NCBI GenBank assembly: GCA_963664085.2
Contig: CAXXLO010000002.1
Coordinates: forward strand, 1,736,001 to 1,800,000
From: Bin5 sp022821545
GTDB taxonomy: Bacteria; Chloroflexota; Anaerolineae; Caldilineales; Caldilineaceae
DNA: 64,000 nucleotides
Direction of reading: 5' to 3'
Positions 40,643 through 49,962 of the stretch are shown one piece after another. Position numbers and translations under genes: made by a program. The notes beneath the pieces are model-generated. The model was not told the origin of the DNA and did no database searches. It saw only the letters and a list, made by a program, of their open reading frames with translations. Positions within the stretch are counted from its first letter, which is position 1; every line of letters begins with the position of its first letter.

Positions 40643-43137
40643 CGACGAATCCGAACAGGACCGGAGTAGCGCTGCCAGCAGAGGAAGATGCGGTCATAGT
40701 ATCCCGGCAGCTGGCCTCGCACCTCGGGCCGCCCTTCACCTGTCCATTCCTCCAGCCGCGGAACCCGGTTGCCCGACCTCACGGTGATCAGGACCGAGCC
40801 GTCGACGCAGGCGGCGTAGTCCCCGACCACGTCGCCCAGCGGGTAAAGATAGGAAGAACGGGCTGCCGAACCCGTCTCCCGCAGGTCCACTTGAGTGATA
40901 CCGAATATCTCCAGCGAAAAGACGCCCTGGGGTGAAAAACGGCTGCGGGCAAGGAGAATCCGGTCGTCGTCCCGCCAGGCCAGCTGCGGCGCGAAAAATT
41001 CGAATCTTGTCTGCGTCTGAGCGCTCAAACGGCCGCGGGCTCCCGCACCGTTGGGAGCCATTTCCCGCACCCACAGTTGATTGGCGGGGCGGACAAAGCC
41101 GACCGTCAGGCTCGGATGCTGGGGATCATAGGCCAGATGGGCCAGGCGGCGGTTGCCGGGGCTGAGCTGGAATGGCCCGCGATAGATGCCCTCGGGCGCC
41201 AGTCGATTGACTTCGATCTCTCCTTCTGCATTCAAATCGACGCGGTACAGACCGGTATACTGACGCCCTGCATCCGGATTGGCAGTATCAATTACGAACG
41301 ATCGCAGGTCTCCGGCGCCGGCCAGGGCCGCGATCAGCGTCGGCTGAATTGGCGCGTTGGCCCCCCCACCCAACAGAGAGGTAGGAGCCTGCACCCGCAG
41401 AACAATTTCGCCATCCTGACTGTTGTAGTGCCACAGCCGCCACTGTGCCAGCCCCACCTGCGGCGCCTCGATCCACCAGATATCGCCGCGCTCGTCTGAT
41501 ACGATTCCCCTCACGCCGAAAAAGGGATAGGCCCTGAAGGACAGTCCAATTCCATCCCCGCGCACGTAGAGGAAACCGTTTTGGTCCGAAGGCGCGTTGG
41601 CATCCGGGATCACGAATCCCTCGGCCCCCTCGTAAACGGGCAGCACACTCTGCCCGTTTTCCCGCACAACGGTCACCACTCCATCCTGGTGCAGGAGAAA
41701 GATTCCGGGGTCGCCGCGCCTTCCCATCAGTGCAACAGCTTTGCCGCTCCTGGTGGCCGCGCCGAACGTCGGCACATCCATGCGTCTTACTCGCTGGAAC
41801 TCGGGTGAAGCGACCACGCGTATACCGGAAACAGCCACGCTGCCACCCTCTTCTTTGCGCCCGTCAATATAGACCCTTGAACCCGGCCAGAGGAATTCCG
41901 CGCCGGCGTCCAGCCATTCTCCCCGGGACGCCCCAAAGATTCCGCTCCACAACGTAATTCGTGCCTCAATCGGATCGAAGTCCAGCAGCAGGACTTCACC
42001 GCTGTCTGTGCGTACGGATACCGGTTCCGTGAGATCGGCCGGGGCGGTCTCGTCCAGTACCATCGCTGCAAATTCATCGGTCTGCGGAGGGGGGGCCTCC
42101 GCCGGCTCCAGAACGACGGCGGACAGTTCAGTGGGTATGTAGTCCTCCCCTTGCGCCGAAGAATCGCGTGTGGCGGTCGGCGTGGACGTTGGTACTGCTG
42201 TAGGAGTGAACGCTACGGTCGGAGTGAATGTCACTGTGGGAGTGAACGTCGCAGTCGGAGTGAACGTCGCTGTCGGAGTAGGCGTGGACGTCGCAGTCGG
42301 CGCGGCCGTCGCCGTCACTGTGGGCGCCGCTGTCGGGGTGGCGGCAAACGCGGCCGTCGCCAGCCGGGCTGCCGCAGTCGGTTGTGGCGTCACCTTGATC
42401 CCGATGCCGGGCGGGCGCGAGCCGAACGGCCGGATGCGAATGCCCTCATCCGTATAGTTCAGCAACGTCGAAAGGTCACCGTCGAGTTCCAGTAGCTCGA
42501 CCGCCATCCAGCCTTCCTCGCCGTCCACCTCCGTTCTCGGATCGGTTACTTTCAACAGGACCCAGGTGCCGCTGACGATGATGCCCCCTATGGTGACCTC
42601 GACATCCTGGCCCAATCGCGCCAGTACGTCATCCTGCGTGGAGGGACCGGCCCGCAGACGGGCAGGGAACAGAACAACGCGCCCTGTCACATTGTCAGGC
42701 GCGCCTATCTCAATTTCCGAAGGAAAAACACTGATCGGCACATAGACTTCCGTCGCCGTCGGCGTTAGTGTGACTGTCGGTGTTGCCGTCGGTGAAAGTG
42801 TCGGCGCACTGGTCGCTGTCAGCGTCGGTGGCGGGCTGCCTGTCGCCGTAGGAGGCACAGTTGCCGCATCGACATTGACTGCCTGCGCATTGGCGCTGGG
42901 GGAGGGGGTGGCCGTGGGCGTACTGGCCGCCGGTTCCGATTGCAGCGCCGAGACGCCGGTCGACCTGACGTCGGGCGTGAGCAATGCGGCTTGATCGACG
43001 TCGCGCAGTAAGAGCGCCAGAAGCGCAAGCAGCAAAACGACAATGGCGAAAACAACGCCGGCCGCCAGTGGGTTCCCCCGTATCAGGCTTCGCCCGCTGG
43101 CCAGAGTTTTCCCCAAACGCAGGATTCTGTCGTTCAT
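40639..43137 (-). CDS. Membrane-anchored protein with Thr/Pro-rich linkers, SH3-like and beta-propeller-like regions
   Basis: 832 residues. One N-terminal anchor (VVFAIVVLLLALLALLL) is followed by a Thr/Pro/Ala-rich linker, then an SH3-like module around residues 150-225 (RLRAGPSTQDDVLARLGQDV and EEGWMAVELLELDG). A second linker contains TPTATFTPTATFTPTVTF-type repeats. The rest has repeated WD/Kelch-like strands, such as IWWIEAPQVGLAQWRLWHYN and LVWRDDDR-like segments, consistent with a propeller. It probably projects from the cell surface; no enzyme motif is visible. Confidence 0.6.
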   Translation of the reverse strand: MNDRILRLGKTLASGRSLIRGNPLAAGVVFAIVVLLLALLALLLRDVDQAALLTPDVRSTGVSALQSEPAASTPTATPSPSANAQAVNVDAATVPPTATGSPPPTLTATSAPTLSPTATPTVTLTPTATEVYVPISVFPSEIEIGAPDNVTGRVVLFPARLRAGPSTQDDVLARLGQDVEVTIGGIIVSGTWVLLKVTDPRTEVDGEEGWMAVELLELDGDLSTLLNYTDEGIRIRPFGSRPPGIGIKVTPQPTAAARLATAAFAATPTAAPTVTATAAPTATSTPTPTATFTPTATFTPTVTFTPTVAFTPTAVPTSTPTATRDSSAQGEDYIPTELSAVVLEPAEAPPPQTDEFAAMVLDETAPADLTEPVSVRTDSGEVLLLDFDPIEARITLWSGIFGASRGEWLDAGAEFLWPGSRVYIDGRKEEGGSVAVSGIRVVASPEFQRVRRMDVPTFGAATRSGKAVALMGRRGDPGIFLLHQDGVVTVVRENGQSVLPVYEGAEGFVIPDANAPSDQNGFLYVRGDGIGLSFRAYPFFGVRGIVSDERGDIWWIEAPQVGLAQWRLWHYNSQDGEIVLRVQAPTSLLGGGANAPIQPTLIAALAGAGDLRSFVIDTANPDAGRQYTGLYRVDLNAEGEIEVNRLAPEGIYRGPFQLSPGNRRLAHLAYDPQHPSLTVGFVRPANQLWVREMAPNGAGARGRLSAQTQTRFEFFAPQLAWRDDDRILLARSRFSPQGVFSLEIFGITQVDLRETGSAARSSYLYPLGDVVGDYAACVDGSVLITVRSGNRVPRLEEWTGEGRPEVRGQLPGYYDRIFLCWQRYSGPVRIRR

Positions 43138-43140
43138 CGG

Positions 43141-43218
43141 CCGCGCTCAACCAGCGACGCGGCAGCGGATTTCTCACGACCGCGCTCAATCAGCGAAGCG
43201 GCAGCGCACTTCTCAAGG
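43141..43218. repeat. Two tandem 39-bp repeats
   Basis: CCGCGCTCAACCAGCGACGC at 43141 begins a 39-bp unit repeated with five or six changes from 43180. It lies directly before the start of the 832-residue gene, on its promoter side. Its role is unknown. Confidence 0.8.
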
Positions 43219-43228
43219 TTCGCTGTCA

Positions 43229-44008
43229 TCAGTTCTGTACTGTCACTGTCACGCTGCAGGGTTGCGGGTAGTTGCCGGTAGTATCCACCACCACGACCTG
43301 AATAACATAGGCGCCGTTCGTCATCGCGCTGCTGTTCAGATTGCCGAGAAGCCCGCCGACCACGGGGCTTTCAGCGCCGTCAAAGTAGCTGAAACTCTGA
43401 TTGGCCCCGCTGGGTGCGTACTCCAGCTTGTAAAACGAGAACCGGTCGTGCTGGGCCGTACCCACTATTGGGATCTCTCCACTCACGATCGCCCCGTTTC
43501 CCGGCGACAATATGACTGCACGCCCGTCTGGACACAGTGCCGGAGAGACGGGAACGGGATTCGGCGCAGGATCCGGTTCCTCTGCCTGCGTGTCGTCCTC
43601 TTGGTTGTCCGGCACAGGTGTCGGGACGATGCGGGTCGGCTGTGGCGTGGGCGTCGGTGGTTCCGGCGTGAATGTCGGCGTCGGTATCAGCGCAGACAAT
43701 GACGTATTTGGGGAGGTCGCAGAGTCGTCCGGCGATGAAAGTACTGAGGATGACTCCACCGCGATCATTGCCTCGCGCAGCGTTGTGCTGGCGAAATAGG
43801 TGAATCCCATCACCACAAGCATCAGCAACGCTGAGAGGAAAATGCGATACAGATCGTCTATTGCTTTGTCCCGCTCTAGGGAAAAGACGGCCTGTCGCCG
43901 CTCGGCGCGCACCTGCCACGTGCGATACAGTTGAAATAGAGCCAGCAGACCACACGTTGCATAGATATAGGGTGCAATGTTGGCAATGGCCTCAACCAGA
44001 AAACCCAT
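43229..44008 (-). CDS. Membrane protein with Pro/Thr linker and C-terminal beta domain
   Basis: 259 residues. Two membrane segments (IAPYIYATCGLLALFQLY and LYRIFLSALLMLVVMGFTYF) are followed by a Pro/Thr linker (PTPTFTPEPPTPTPQPTRIV). The last ~100 residues are Ig-like (AVILSPGNGAIVSGEIPIVG, then AYVIQVVVVDTTGNYPQPCS). It is first of three minus-strand genes with similar linkers, which suggests a shared envelope role. The 287 bases upstream, to the ggt start, hold no gene. Confidence 0.6.
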   Translation of the reverse strand: MGFLVEAIANIAPYIYATCGLLALFQLYRTWQVRAERRQAVFSLERDKAIDDLYRIFLSALLMLVVMGFTYFASTTLREAMIAVESSSVLSSPDDSATSPNTSLSALIPTPTFTPEPPTPTPQPTRIVPTPVPDNQEDDTQAEEPDPAPNPVPVSPALCPDGRAVILSPGNGAIVSGEIPIVGTAQHDRFSFYKLEYAPSGANQSFSYFDGAESPVVGGLLGNLNSSAMTNGAYVIQVVVVDTTGNYPQPCSVTVTVQN

Positions 44009-44295
44009 TGGCAGTTACTGAACCGGGACGCCAAACAGACTGGATGGTTGCCGCGGACAGCGGGTCCGGAAGCAAGATGGCAACCAGGAGGAGATGGAAC
44101 AAACCCTGTCCGAATAGTCTACCGTAGCCGCGTAGTTCCGCCAAAAGAATCTGATTTCTTAGCCCGTAGACGCCTGGGCGGCTTGGCTACGGCGCAAATG
44201 CGATCCTTGACCGCTTTGCCTATTCCCCGTCAATCGACTATCATAAATAGTCCATTGCATTAGCCCTTTTCCGAAGGTCTCGGAGAGATCTGTCC

Positions 44296-45969
44296 ATGAA
44301 TTTTGATTTCGTTTTTCGCTCCCGCCGCAGCAATGTTCTGGCGCGCAACGGGCTGGTCGCCACCAGTCAACCCCTTGCCGCCCAGGCCGGATTGTCGATC
44401 CTGCAGGCAGGCGGCAACGCAGCCGACGCCGCGATCGCCGCAGCCGCAGCCCTGAACGTCGTCGAGCCGGTCTCCACCGGTATCGGGGGCGACTGTTTCG
44501 CCCTTTACTGGGATGCCAAAACGGAATGTGTGACCGCACTCAACGGGTCGGGCCGCTCTGCCGGCGCGGCATCGATCGACGAACTGCGAACTCTCGGTTA
44601 TTCCCGCATGCCCCAGTTTACCGGCCACAGCGTCAGCATACCGGGGACCGTCGCCGGCTGGAGCGATCTGCTGGAAAGGCACGGCGCCATGACGCTGGCA
44701 GATGTACTCAAGCCTGCCATTGACCTGGCTGAAGAGGGCTACCCCGTCACCGAATGGATCGGGCGCGGCTGGGCCTCCCAGGCAGCCAAACTGCAGCGTT
44801 CACCCGACTGGATCAGCAGTGACCTGGACAACGGACCGGAGCAGCCGAGCGGTCATGAGCTTCTCATCGACGGCTGCGCGCCGCGGCCCGGGCAAGTCAT
44901 GCGTATCCCCACACTGGGCCGGACGCTGCGGGAGATCGCGGCCGACGGCAAAAAAGCGATCTACGCCGGGGAGTTTGCCGCTAAACTCAGCGAGCACGTA
45001 CAGCGCTACGGCGGTTGGATCTCGCCGGAGGATATGGCGGCCCATACCAGCACCTGGCATGATCCTGTCACGGCCGATTTCGGCGATGTTCGCCTGTACG
45101 AATGCCCGCCCAACGGGCAGGGTCTGGCCGCCATTGTCGCGGCAAATCTGGCGGACGGCTTCGACCTGGCCCGTATGTCGAGCGTGGACCGTCTGCACAC
45201 ACTGGTGGAGTGTATGCGCATCGGCTACGCCGAGGCCCAGCAGTGGGTCTGTGATGTCGATGTGGTGCCGATCCCCCTGGACACAATTGCCAGCCGCGCC
45301 TATGCGGACCGGAGACGCGGGGAAATTGACCCGCAGCGCGCCGCGGCGTCCGTTTCCAGCGGTTATCCCATGGCCGGTTCGGATACCGTCTATCTGACCA
45401 CCGCCGACCGCGAAGGGAACGCCTGCAGTTTTATCAACAGCCTCTACCAGGGAACGGGCAGCGGGCTGGTCGTGCCCGGAAGCGGGGTCAGCCTGCAAAA
45501 CCGGGCCGCGCTCTTCGTTCTTGACCCCGACCATCCCAACTGTCTCGCTCCGAATAAGCGGCCATATCACACCATTATCCCGGCGATGACGACCCGGGGC
45601 GGCGCCTTGCATGCCAGCTTCGGCGTGATGGGGGGCTATATGCAGCCACAGGGACATCTGCAGATGCTGGTCAATATGGTGGCCCTGGGCATGAGCCCGC
45701 AGCAGGCCCTGGACATGCCGCGCTGGTCTTTGAGCGGCCCGCATGACGGGCTGGGCGCAGACGAAGCCGGAGGCCGGCTGGCCATTGAAGAAGGCTGGGA
45801 CGATGACATCCTGGCGGAAATGTCCCGCCGCGGCCATCAGGTGGTTCCAGTGGACGGGGTGGGGCGAAGCGGTTTCGGCGGCGGTCAGATAATCGTCCGC
45901 GATCCGGAAAGCGGCGTCCTGACCGCAGGAAGCGACCCGCGCAAAGACGGCTGCGCGGTCGGCTGGTAA
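44296..45969 (+). CDS. ggt: Gamma-glutamyltransferase family protein
   Basis: 557 residues of the Ntn-hydrolase GGT family, which moves gamma-glutamyl groups from glutathione-like donors. Family segments include GLVATSQPLAAQAGLSILQA, GGNAADAAIAAAAALNVVEP, VSTGIGGDCFALYW and the cleavage/catalytic region GSDTVYLTTADREGNACSFI, where the Thr is the N-terminal nucleophile after self-cleavage. The C-terminal GVMGGYMQPQGHLQMLVNMV is also conserved. There is no obvious signal peptide, so this may be one of the cytoplasmic GGT-like members. Confidence 0.93.
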   Translation: MNFDFVFRSRRSNVLARNGLVATSQPLAAQAGLSILQAGGNAADAAIAAAAALNVVEPVSTGIGGDCFALYWDAKTECVTALNGSGRSAGAASIDELRTLGYSRMPQFTGHSVSIPGTVAGWSDLLERHGAMTLADVLKPAIDLAEEGYPVTEWIGRGWASQAAKLQRSPDWISSDLDNGPEQPSGHELLIDGCAPRPGQVMRIPTLGRTLREIAADGKKAIYAGEFAAKLSEHVQRYGGWISPEDMAAHTSTWHDPVTADFGDVRLYECPPNGQGLAAIVAANLADGFDLARMSSVDRLHTLVECMRIGYAEAQQWVCDVDVVPIPLDTIASRAYADRRRGEIDPQRAAASVSSGYPMAGSDTVYLTTADREGNACSFINSLYQGTGSGLVVPGSGVSLQNRAALFVLDPDHPNCLAPNKRPYHTIIPAMTTRGGALHASFGVMGGYMQPQGHLQMLVNMVALGMSPQQALDMPRWSLSGPHDGLGADEAGGRLAIEEGWDDDILAEMSRRGHQVVPVDGVGRSGFGGGQIIVRDPESGVLTAGSDPRKDGCAVGW

Positions 45970-46029
45970 CGCGGGAAGCGCCGCAACGAGCAGAGAGCCC
46001 CAGCCATCACCCAAATCCGAGGTTATTGA

Positions 46030-47454
46030 ATGGGTCGAATACCCGCGGTGTCATTCGCACCGATTCGTCAGAAAATGAAACGGGCGGGTCTGGACGACCT
46101 GCTGGTTCGCAGCTTTGAACACTACTACGCCCAACTCGCCGCCGGCGCCACAGGTTACATCCCCGGTGCCGGCGCACGCCCACCGTCCGATATAGCCGAC
46201 AGTGCCGCCGCCACCGGTTTCCATGACGAGGGCCTGGACGCCCTCAACCGGCTCGTCGTCGTGAAACTGAACGGTGGTCTGGGCGCGACGATGGGCCTGC
46301 ATGGACCGCGATCCCTGCTGATGGTGAAGGACGGACTGCGCTTTCTGGACATTATCGTCCGCCATGTCCTGCATCTGCGCCGCAAGATGAAGGCGCGACT
46401 GCCTCTCATCTTCATGAACAGCTACAGCACGCAGGAAGCAACCCGGCAGGCGCTTGGCGCCTACCCGCAATTGGCGGAATGCGGCGCCGGGGCCCTGCCG
46501 CTTACTTTCCTGCAAAACAAAGTTCCCAAAATATGGCAGGAGACTCTGCAGCCCGTGGAATGGCATCAAGACCCGTCCAAGGAGTGGTGCCCGCCCGGAC
46601 ACGGTGACATTTACCTCACTCTGCACATGAGCAGCCTGCTTAGAAAAATGCTTTCTCTCGGCTACGAATACATGTTTGTCAGCAACGCCGACAATCTGGG
46701 CGCAACTGTCGACACCGATATTCTCGGTTATTTCGCAGCCCGCAACCTGCCCTTCCTCATGGAAGTGACCGATCGCACGGCGGCCGACCGCAAGGGGGGG
46801 CACCTTGCCCAAAGCTCCGATGGACGGCTCCTGTTGCGGGAAATTGCCCAGTGCCCCCCCGAGGAAATCGAGCAGTTTCAGGACATCGACCGCTACCGGC
46901 TGTTCAATACCAACAACCTGTGGATTCACCTGCCCTCTTTGCGAGAGCTGCTGCAGAATCGAGACGGTTTCCTGGATCTGCCGATGATCGTCAACAGTAA
47001 ACCGGTGGACCCTTCCTGCCCGGACTCCCCACCGGTCTTTCAATTGGAAACCGCCGTTGGGTTGGCGATCTCGGCATTCGACGGCGCACAGGCGATCCAG
47101 GTGTCGCGCGACCGCTTCTTGCCGGTAAAACGCTGTAATGACCTGCTGGCGCTCCGCTCCGATGCCTTCGAGCTGAGCCGGCAACAGTGCGTCGGTCTGG
47201 ACCCGCGGCGGGGTCGCGGTCCCTTCCCTGGGGGCGCGCCGCTTGTCGAACTGGACGACCGGTTCTACCAGTTCATCGATCAGATCGAGGAACGATTTCC
47301 GCACGGGCCGCCTTCCCTGATCCGCTGCCGCAGCATTTCCGTTACAGGCCCGTACACCTTTGGCGCTTCTGTCACGGTGGAAGGCGACGTCACCCTGTCA
47401 AACGGCACGGACGCGCCGGTCCTCATTCCCGACGGCGCCACTCTGTCCGGGTAG
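46030..47454 (+). CDS. UTP-glucose-1-phosphate uridylyltransferase, UDPGP family
   Basis: 474 residues, resembling the eukaryote-type UDPGP enzymes rather than bacterial GalU. The nucleotide-binding loop is VVVKLNGGLGATMGLHGPRS, with GAT instead of the common GTS. Further conserved parts are PLIFMNSYSTQEATRQALG, PPGHGDIYLTLHMSSLL, YEYMFVSNADNLGATVDTDI, RLFNTNNLWIHLP and FLPVKRCNDLLALRSDAF. It should make UDP-glucose for polysaccharide and glycolipid synthesis. It follows ggt by 60 bases. Confidence 0.9.
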   Translation: MGRIPAVSFAPIRQKMKRAGLDDLLVRSFEHYYAQLAAGATGYIPGAGARPPSDIADSAAATGFHDEGLDALNRLVVVKLNGGLGATMGLHGPRSLLMVKDGLRFLDIIVRHVLHLRRKMKARLPLIFMNSYSTQEATRQALGAYPQLAECGAGALPLTFLQNKVPKIWQETLQPVEWHQDPSKEWCPPGHGDIYLTLHMSSLLRKMLSLGYEYMFVSNADNLGATVDTDILGYFAARNLPFLMEVTDRTAADRKGGHLAQSSDGRLLLREIAQCPPEEIEQFQDIDRYRLFNTNNLWIHLPSLRELLQNRDGFLDLPMIVNSKPVDPSCPDSPPVFQLETAVGLAISAFDGAQAIQVSRDRFLPVKRCNDLLALRSDAFELSRQQCVGLDPRRGRGPFPGGAPLVELDDRFYQFIDQIEERFPHGPPSLIRCRSISVTGPYTFGASVTVEGDVTLSNGTDAPVLIPDGATLSG

Positions 47455-47500
47455 GTCGGTCACCTGCGGCTGGTTTATCACATTCTGCTGTTGGGCAGCG

Positions 47501-49753
47501 TTAGTCCTGCCGGCTGCGCATCAGTTCCAGCAGCTGCGACTTTCCCCGGTGGTAACCGTGCCACAGCAGCGGGCTGGGCGACCAGTCCCACGCCCCTATA
47601 TGCACTGCCATTCCGGCGCCAAACCCTTCCTTGAAGCGCCAAACCCCTTGCAGAGGATCGCCCGGCTCATCGGGGTTCGTCGGCGCACCCCACCAGTCGT
47701 AGACCGTACAGCCCTGGGCCCTGGCCCACTGCAGCGCCCGCCACTGTAAGAGGTAGTTGGGCATGTCGCGCCGCCGCCGGGCGCTGCTGGCTCCGTTGAA
47801 ATAGAGAGCCTGATGACCGTAACGGAGCAGAAACAACCCGGCAATGGGCTCCGACTCGTCTGGATGCTCGGCCAGCAACAGCGCCCCCCCGGTCCGTGTA
47901 CCCGCCTCCCGCTGCATCTTCAGAAACGTACGCCATAAGGAATTGTAGTAGGCGAATGGACGGATCAGAAAACCGTCGCGGGCGCTCGTCTCCTTATAGA
48001 GTCGATAGAAGCCCGGCAACTCTGCAACATCGCCGCTGCGAACGGTGACGCCCCGCCGTTCGGCCAGCCGGATGTTATAGCGCCATTTGCTCTTGAACGA
48101 CTTCAACAGCTCTTCTTCGTCCCGGGTGATGTCCGTGAAGCCGGTATTTTTGAACTGAATCTGCTCCGGGCTGAAGCGCCAGTTGCGCTGGCGAAGCAGC
48201 TGCTTCAGGCGCTCCCCTTCCGCATCTCTTTCGCCGACGTCAGGATCGATTTTCACCTGAAGGCAGCCCCGCCGCCGGCACAGTTCTTCGATCTGCGTCA
48301 GTACGAGCGCAGCTGCTTCGTCATCCGACCAGTCCAGCAGGGGGCCCTTCGGCACGTAAGCCACCCGCAAGGGCAGCGCTTCCGTAGGCTGCCGCCAGAG
48401 CCACTGAAAAGCCCCCAGCGGCCGACCGCCCCTCTGCACGCGCCAGCGCTCAACGCGCCAGCCGCTGCCGGCCTTGACCACACCCCACGACCAGCTTTGC
48501 AGCACGTGGCTGCGACCGGCCGCCAGCCGCGTCAACAGCTCTTCCCACGCTGGGGCCGTCACCACCGGCTCCATAACTACCTCAATGGCGGAGCGGGGGG
48601 AGATCTGCCTCCGCTCCTCTTGCCCCTTGACCCCGTGCCTGCCTTTTACAGCCCGGTCCCTCGCAAGCAACGCGCCCTGATAGAGACTGTAGACGGGTCC
48701 ACGCAGAGGCAGGTCCCAGGCGCCGACTGTGCGCTCGACCGCGCCGCCAAAACCCTGTTTGAAACGGAATACGCCCCAAAGATCGCCTGCTGGAAGCGCA
48801 TTCAGATCCACCGGCGCCTTCTCCGCGGAAACAGCCTTCCGCCCTTCCTGCCAGAGACCGGTGGCGATCGCCCCGATCTCATCGGGGATGCCCCAGAGAT
48901 CATAACGTGTGCAGCCGCGTGCTCTGGCCCACCGCATCGCTTCCCATTGCAGCGCGTGATTGGGCATCAGGTTGCGGCTGCGGTTGTTGCTGGCCCCCCA
49001 CAGATAGCAGGCGGACGAGCCGGCGGCAAACACAGCGATGCTGGCGAGAGGGTCGCCCCCGTGCGAGGCCAGTAGAAAGACGCCCCAGCGGGAGGCCAGC
49101 AGCTCGTAGGCATCGCGGTAATAGGCGGCGTTGTGGACGGAAAACCCATCCCGCTTGCCCGTCTCTTCCATCAGCTGCTGGAACACGGGCAGCTCATGCG
49201 CCTGAAGCGCCCGTACGCTCACGCCTTTGCGCGCCGCCAGCCGGATGTTGTAGCGCCACTTGCTCTTCATTCGCGCGAGGATAGTATCTTCGTCCGGCTT
49301 CAGATCGACGACAACGGTGCTGCGAGGCTGAACTGTTTGGGAGCCGGGATGGAAGCCGGCCGCTCTCAGCCGCTGCCGGTTGGCTGCCGTGTCGAGCAGG
49401 TCCGGCTCGATCTTCAGCGCGAACGCCCCCTCCTCCCGGGCAACATCGCACATGCGCGCCGCCACGGCGCCCGTCAGCGTCGAGTCGGACCAGTCTACAA
49501 GCGGGCCTCTGGGGACGTATGCCAGGACTTGGCCCATGATCCTGCGAAAGAGGATCATCGCTCCGGCTTGCGCGCCGCCGCCGGTTGTGGCTTCCGGCAG
49601 GAGAACGCGTCTGGCCCACCAGCCGGAGCGGCATTTCAGGGCCGCCCATTCACTCGTCTGCAACAGATGGCCGGCCGGATGGTTGCTGACGAATTCATTC
49701 CAATCAGCTGCTTGATCTGCCACATCTCCCCCTGTCACCTCTCCCCCCGTCAC
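47501..49753 (-). CDS. Tandem double FemAB/FmhB-type peptidoglycan-bridge aminoacyltransferase
   Basis: 750 residues made of two complete FemAB units (about 15-355 and 400-745). Each has the same order: a GPLVDWSD or GPLLDWSD motif, a KSKWRYNIRLA helix (both copies), a KRDGF or ARDGF segment, a PNHALQWEAMRWARARGCTR or PNYLLQWRALQWARAQGCTV stretch and a FKQGFGG or FKEGFGA ending. The family adds amino acids from aminoacyl-tRNA to cell-wall precursors. The joining segment (KGQEERRQISPRSAIEV) looks like translated spacer DNA, as if two adjacent genes fused. The N-terminal MTGGEVTGGDV comes from a short DNA repeat, so the start is uncertain. Confidence 0.85.
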   Translation of the reverse strand: MTGGEVTGGDVADQAADWNEFVSNHPAGHLLQTSEWAALKCRSGWWARRVLLPEATTGGGAQAGAMILFRRIMGQVLAYVPRGPLVDWSDSTLTGAVAARMCDVAREEGAFALKIEPDLLDTAANRQRLRAAGFHPGSQTVQPRSTVVVDLKPDEDTILARMKSKWRYNIRLAARKGVSVRALQAHELPVFQQLMEETGKRDGFSVHNAAYYRDAYELLASRWGVFLLASHGGDPLASIAVFAAGSSACYLWGASNNRSRNLMPNHALQWEAMRWARARGCTRYDLWGIPDEIGAIATGLWQEGRKAVSAEKAPVDLNALPAGDLWGVFRFKQGFGGAVERTVGAWDLPLRGPVYSLYQGALLARDRAVKGRHGVKGQEERRQISPRSAIEVVMEPVVTAPAWEELLTRLAAGRSHVLQSWSWGVVKAGSGWRVERWRVQRGGRPLGAFQWLWRQPTEALPLRVAYVPKGPLLDWSDDEAAALVLTQIEELCRRRGCLQVKIDPDVGERDAEGERLKQLLRQRNWRFSPEQIQFKNTGFTDITRDEEELLKSFKSKWRYNIRLAERRGVTVRSGDVAELPGFYRLYKETSARDGFLIRPFAYYNSLWRTFLKMQREAGTRTGGALLLAEHPDESEPIAGLFLLRYGHQALYFNGASSARRRRDMPNYLLQWRALQWARAQGCTVYDWWGAPTNPDEPGDPLQGVWRFKEGFGAGMAVHIGAWDWSPSPLLWHGYHRGKSQLLELMRSRQD

Positions 49754-49962
49754 CTGATCCCCCTGTCATCCGCTGGCATATTCGGCCGGCAGACTCTGAC
49801 CCGAAAGGCGCTTTTCTTGGCGACTCCGCATCATCCCTGGACGTATACGCGCCGCGTTGCTATCGCTGTCTGTCGATCATACCATACCGACCGGAACAGA
49901 ATGGAACGTCGGCGCCGATCATGTCTCGCTAGAGTGGAAACGGCCTGAATTTGACACGGCTA

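Noticed and set aside
44800..46014. 404-codon frame antisense to gamma-glutamyltransferase
   Set aside because: It lies opposite a clearly identified enzyme and has no family features.
49754..49962. Molybdenum-cofactor riboswitch upstream of modA
   Set aside because: I could not find the expected conserved stems by eye. Covariance-model search would be needed.
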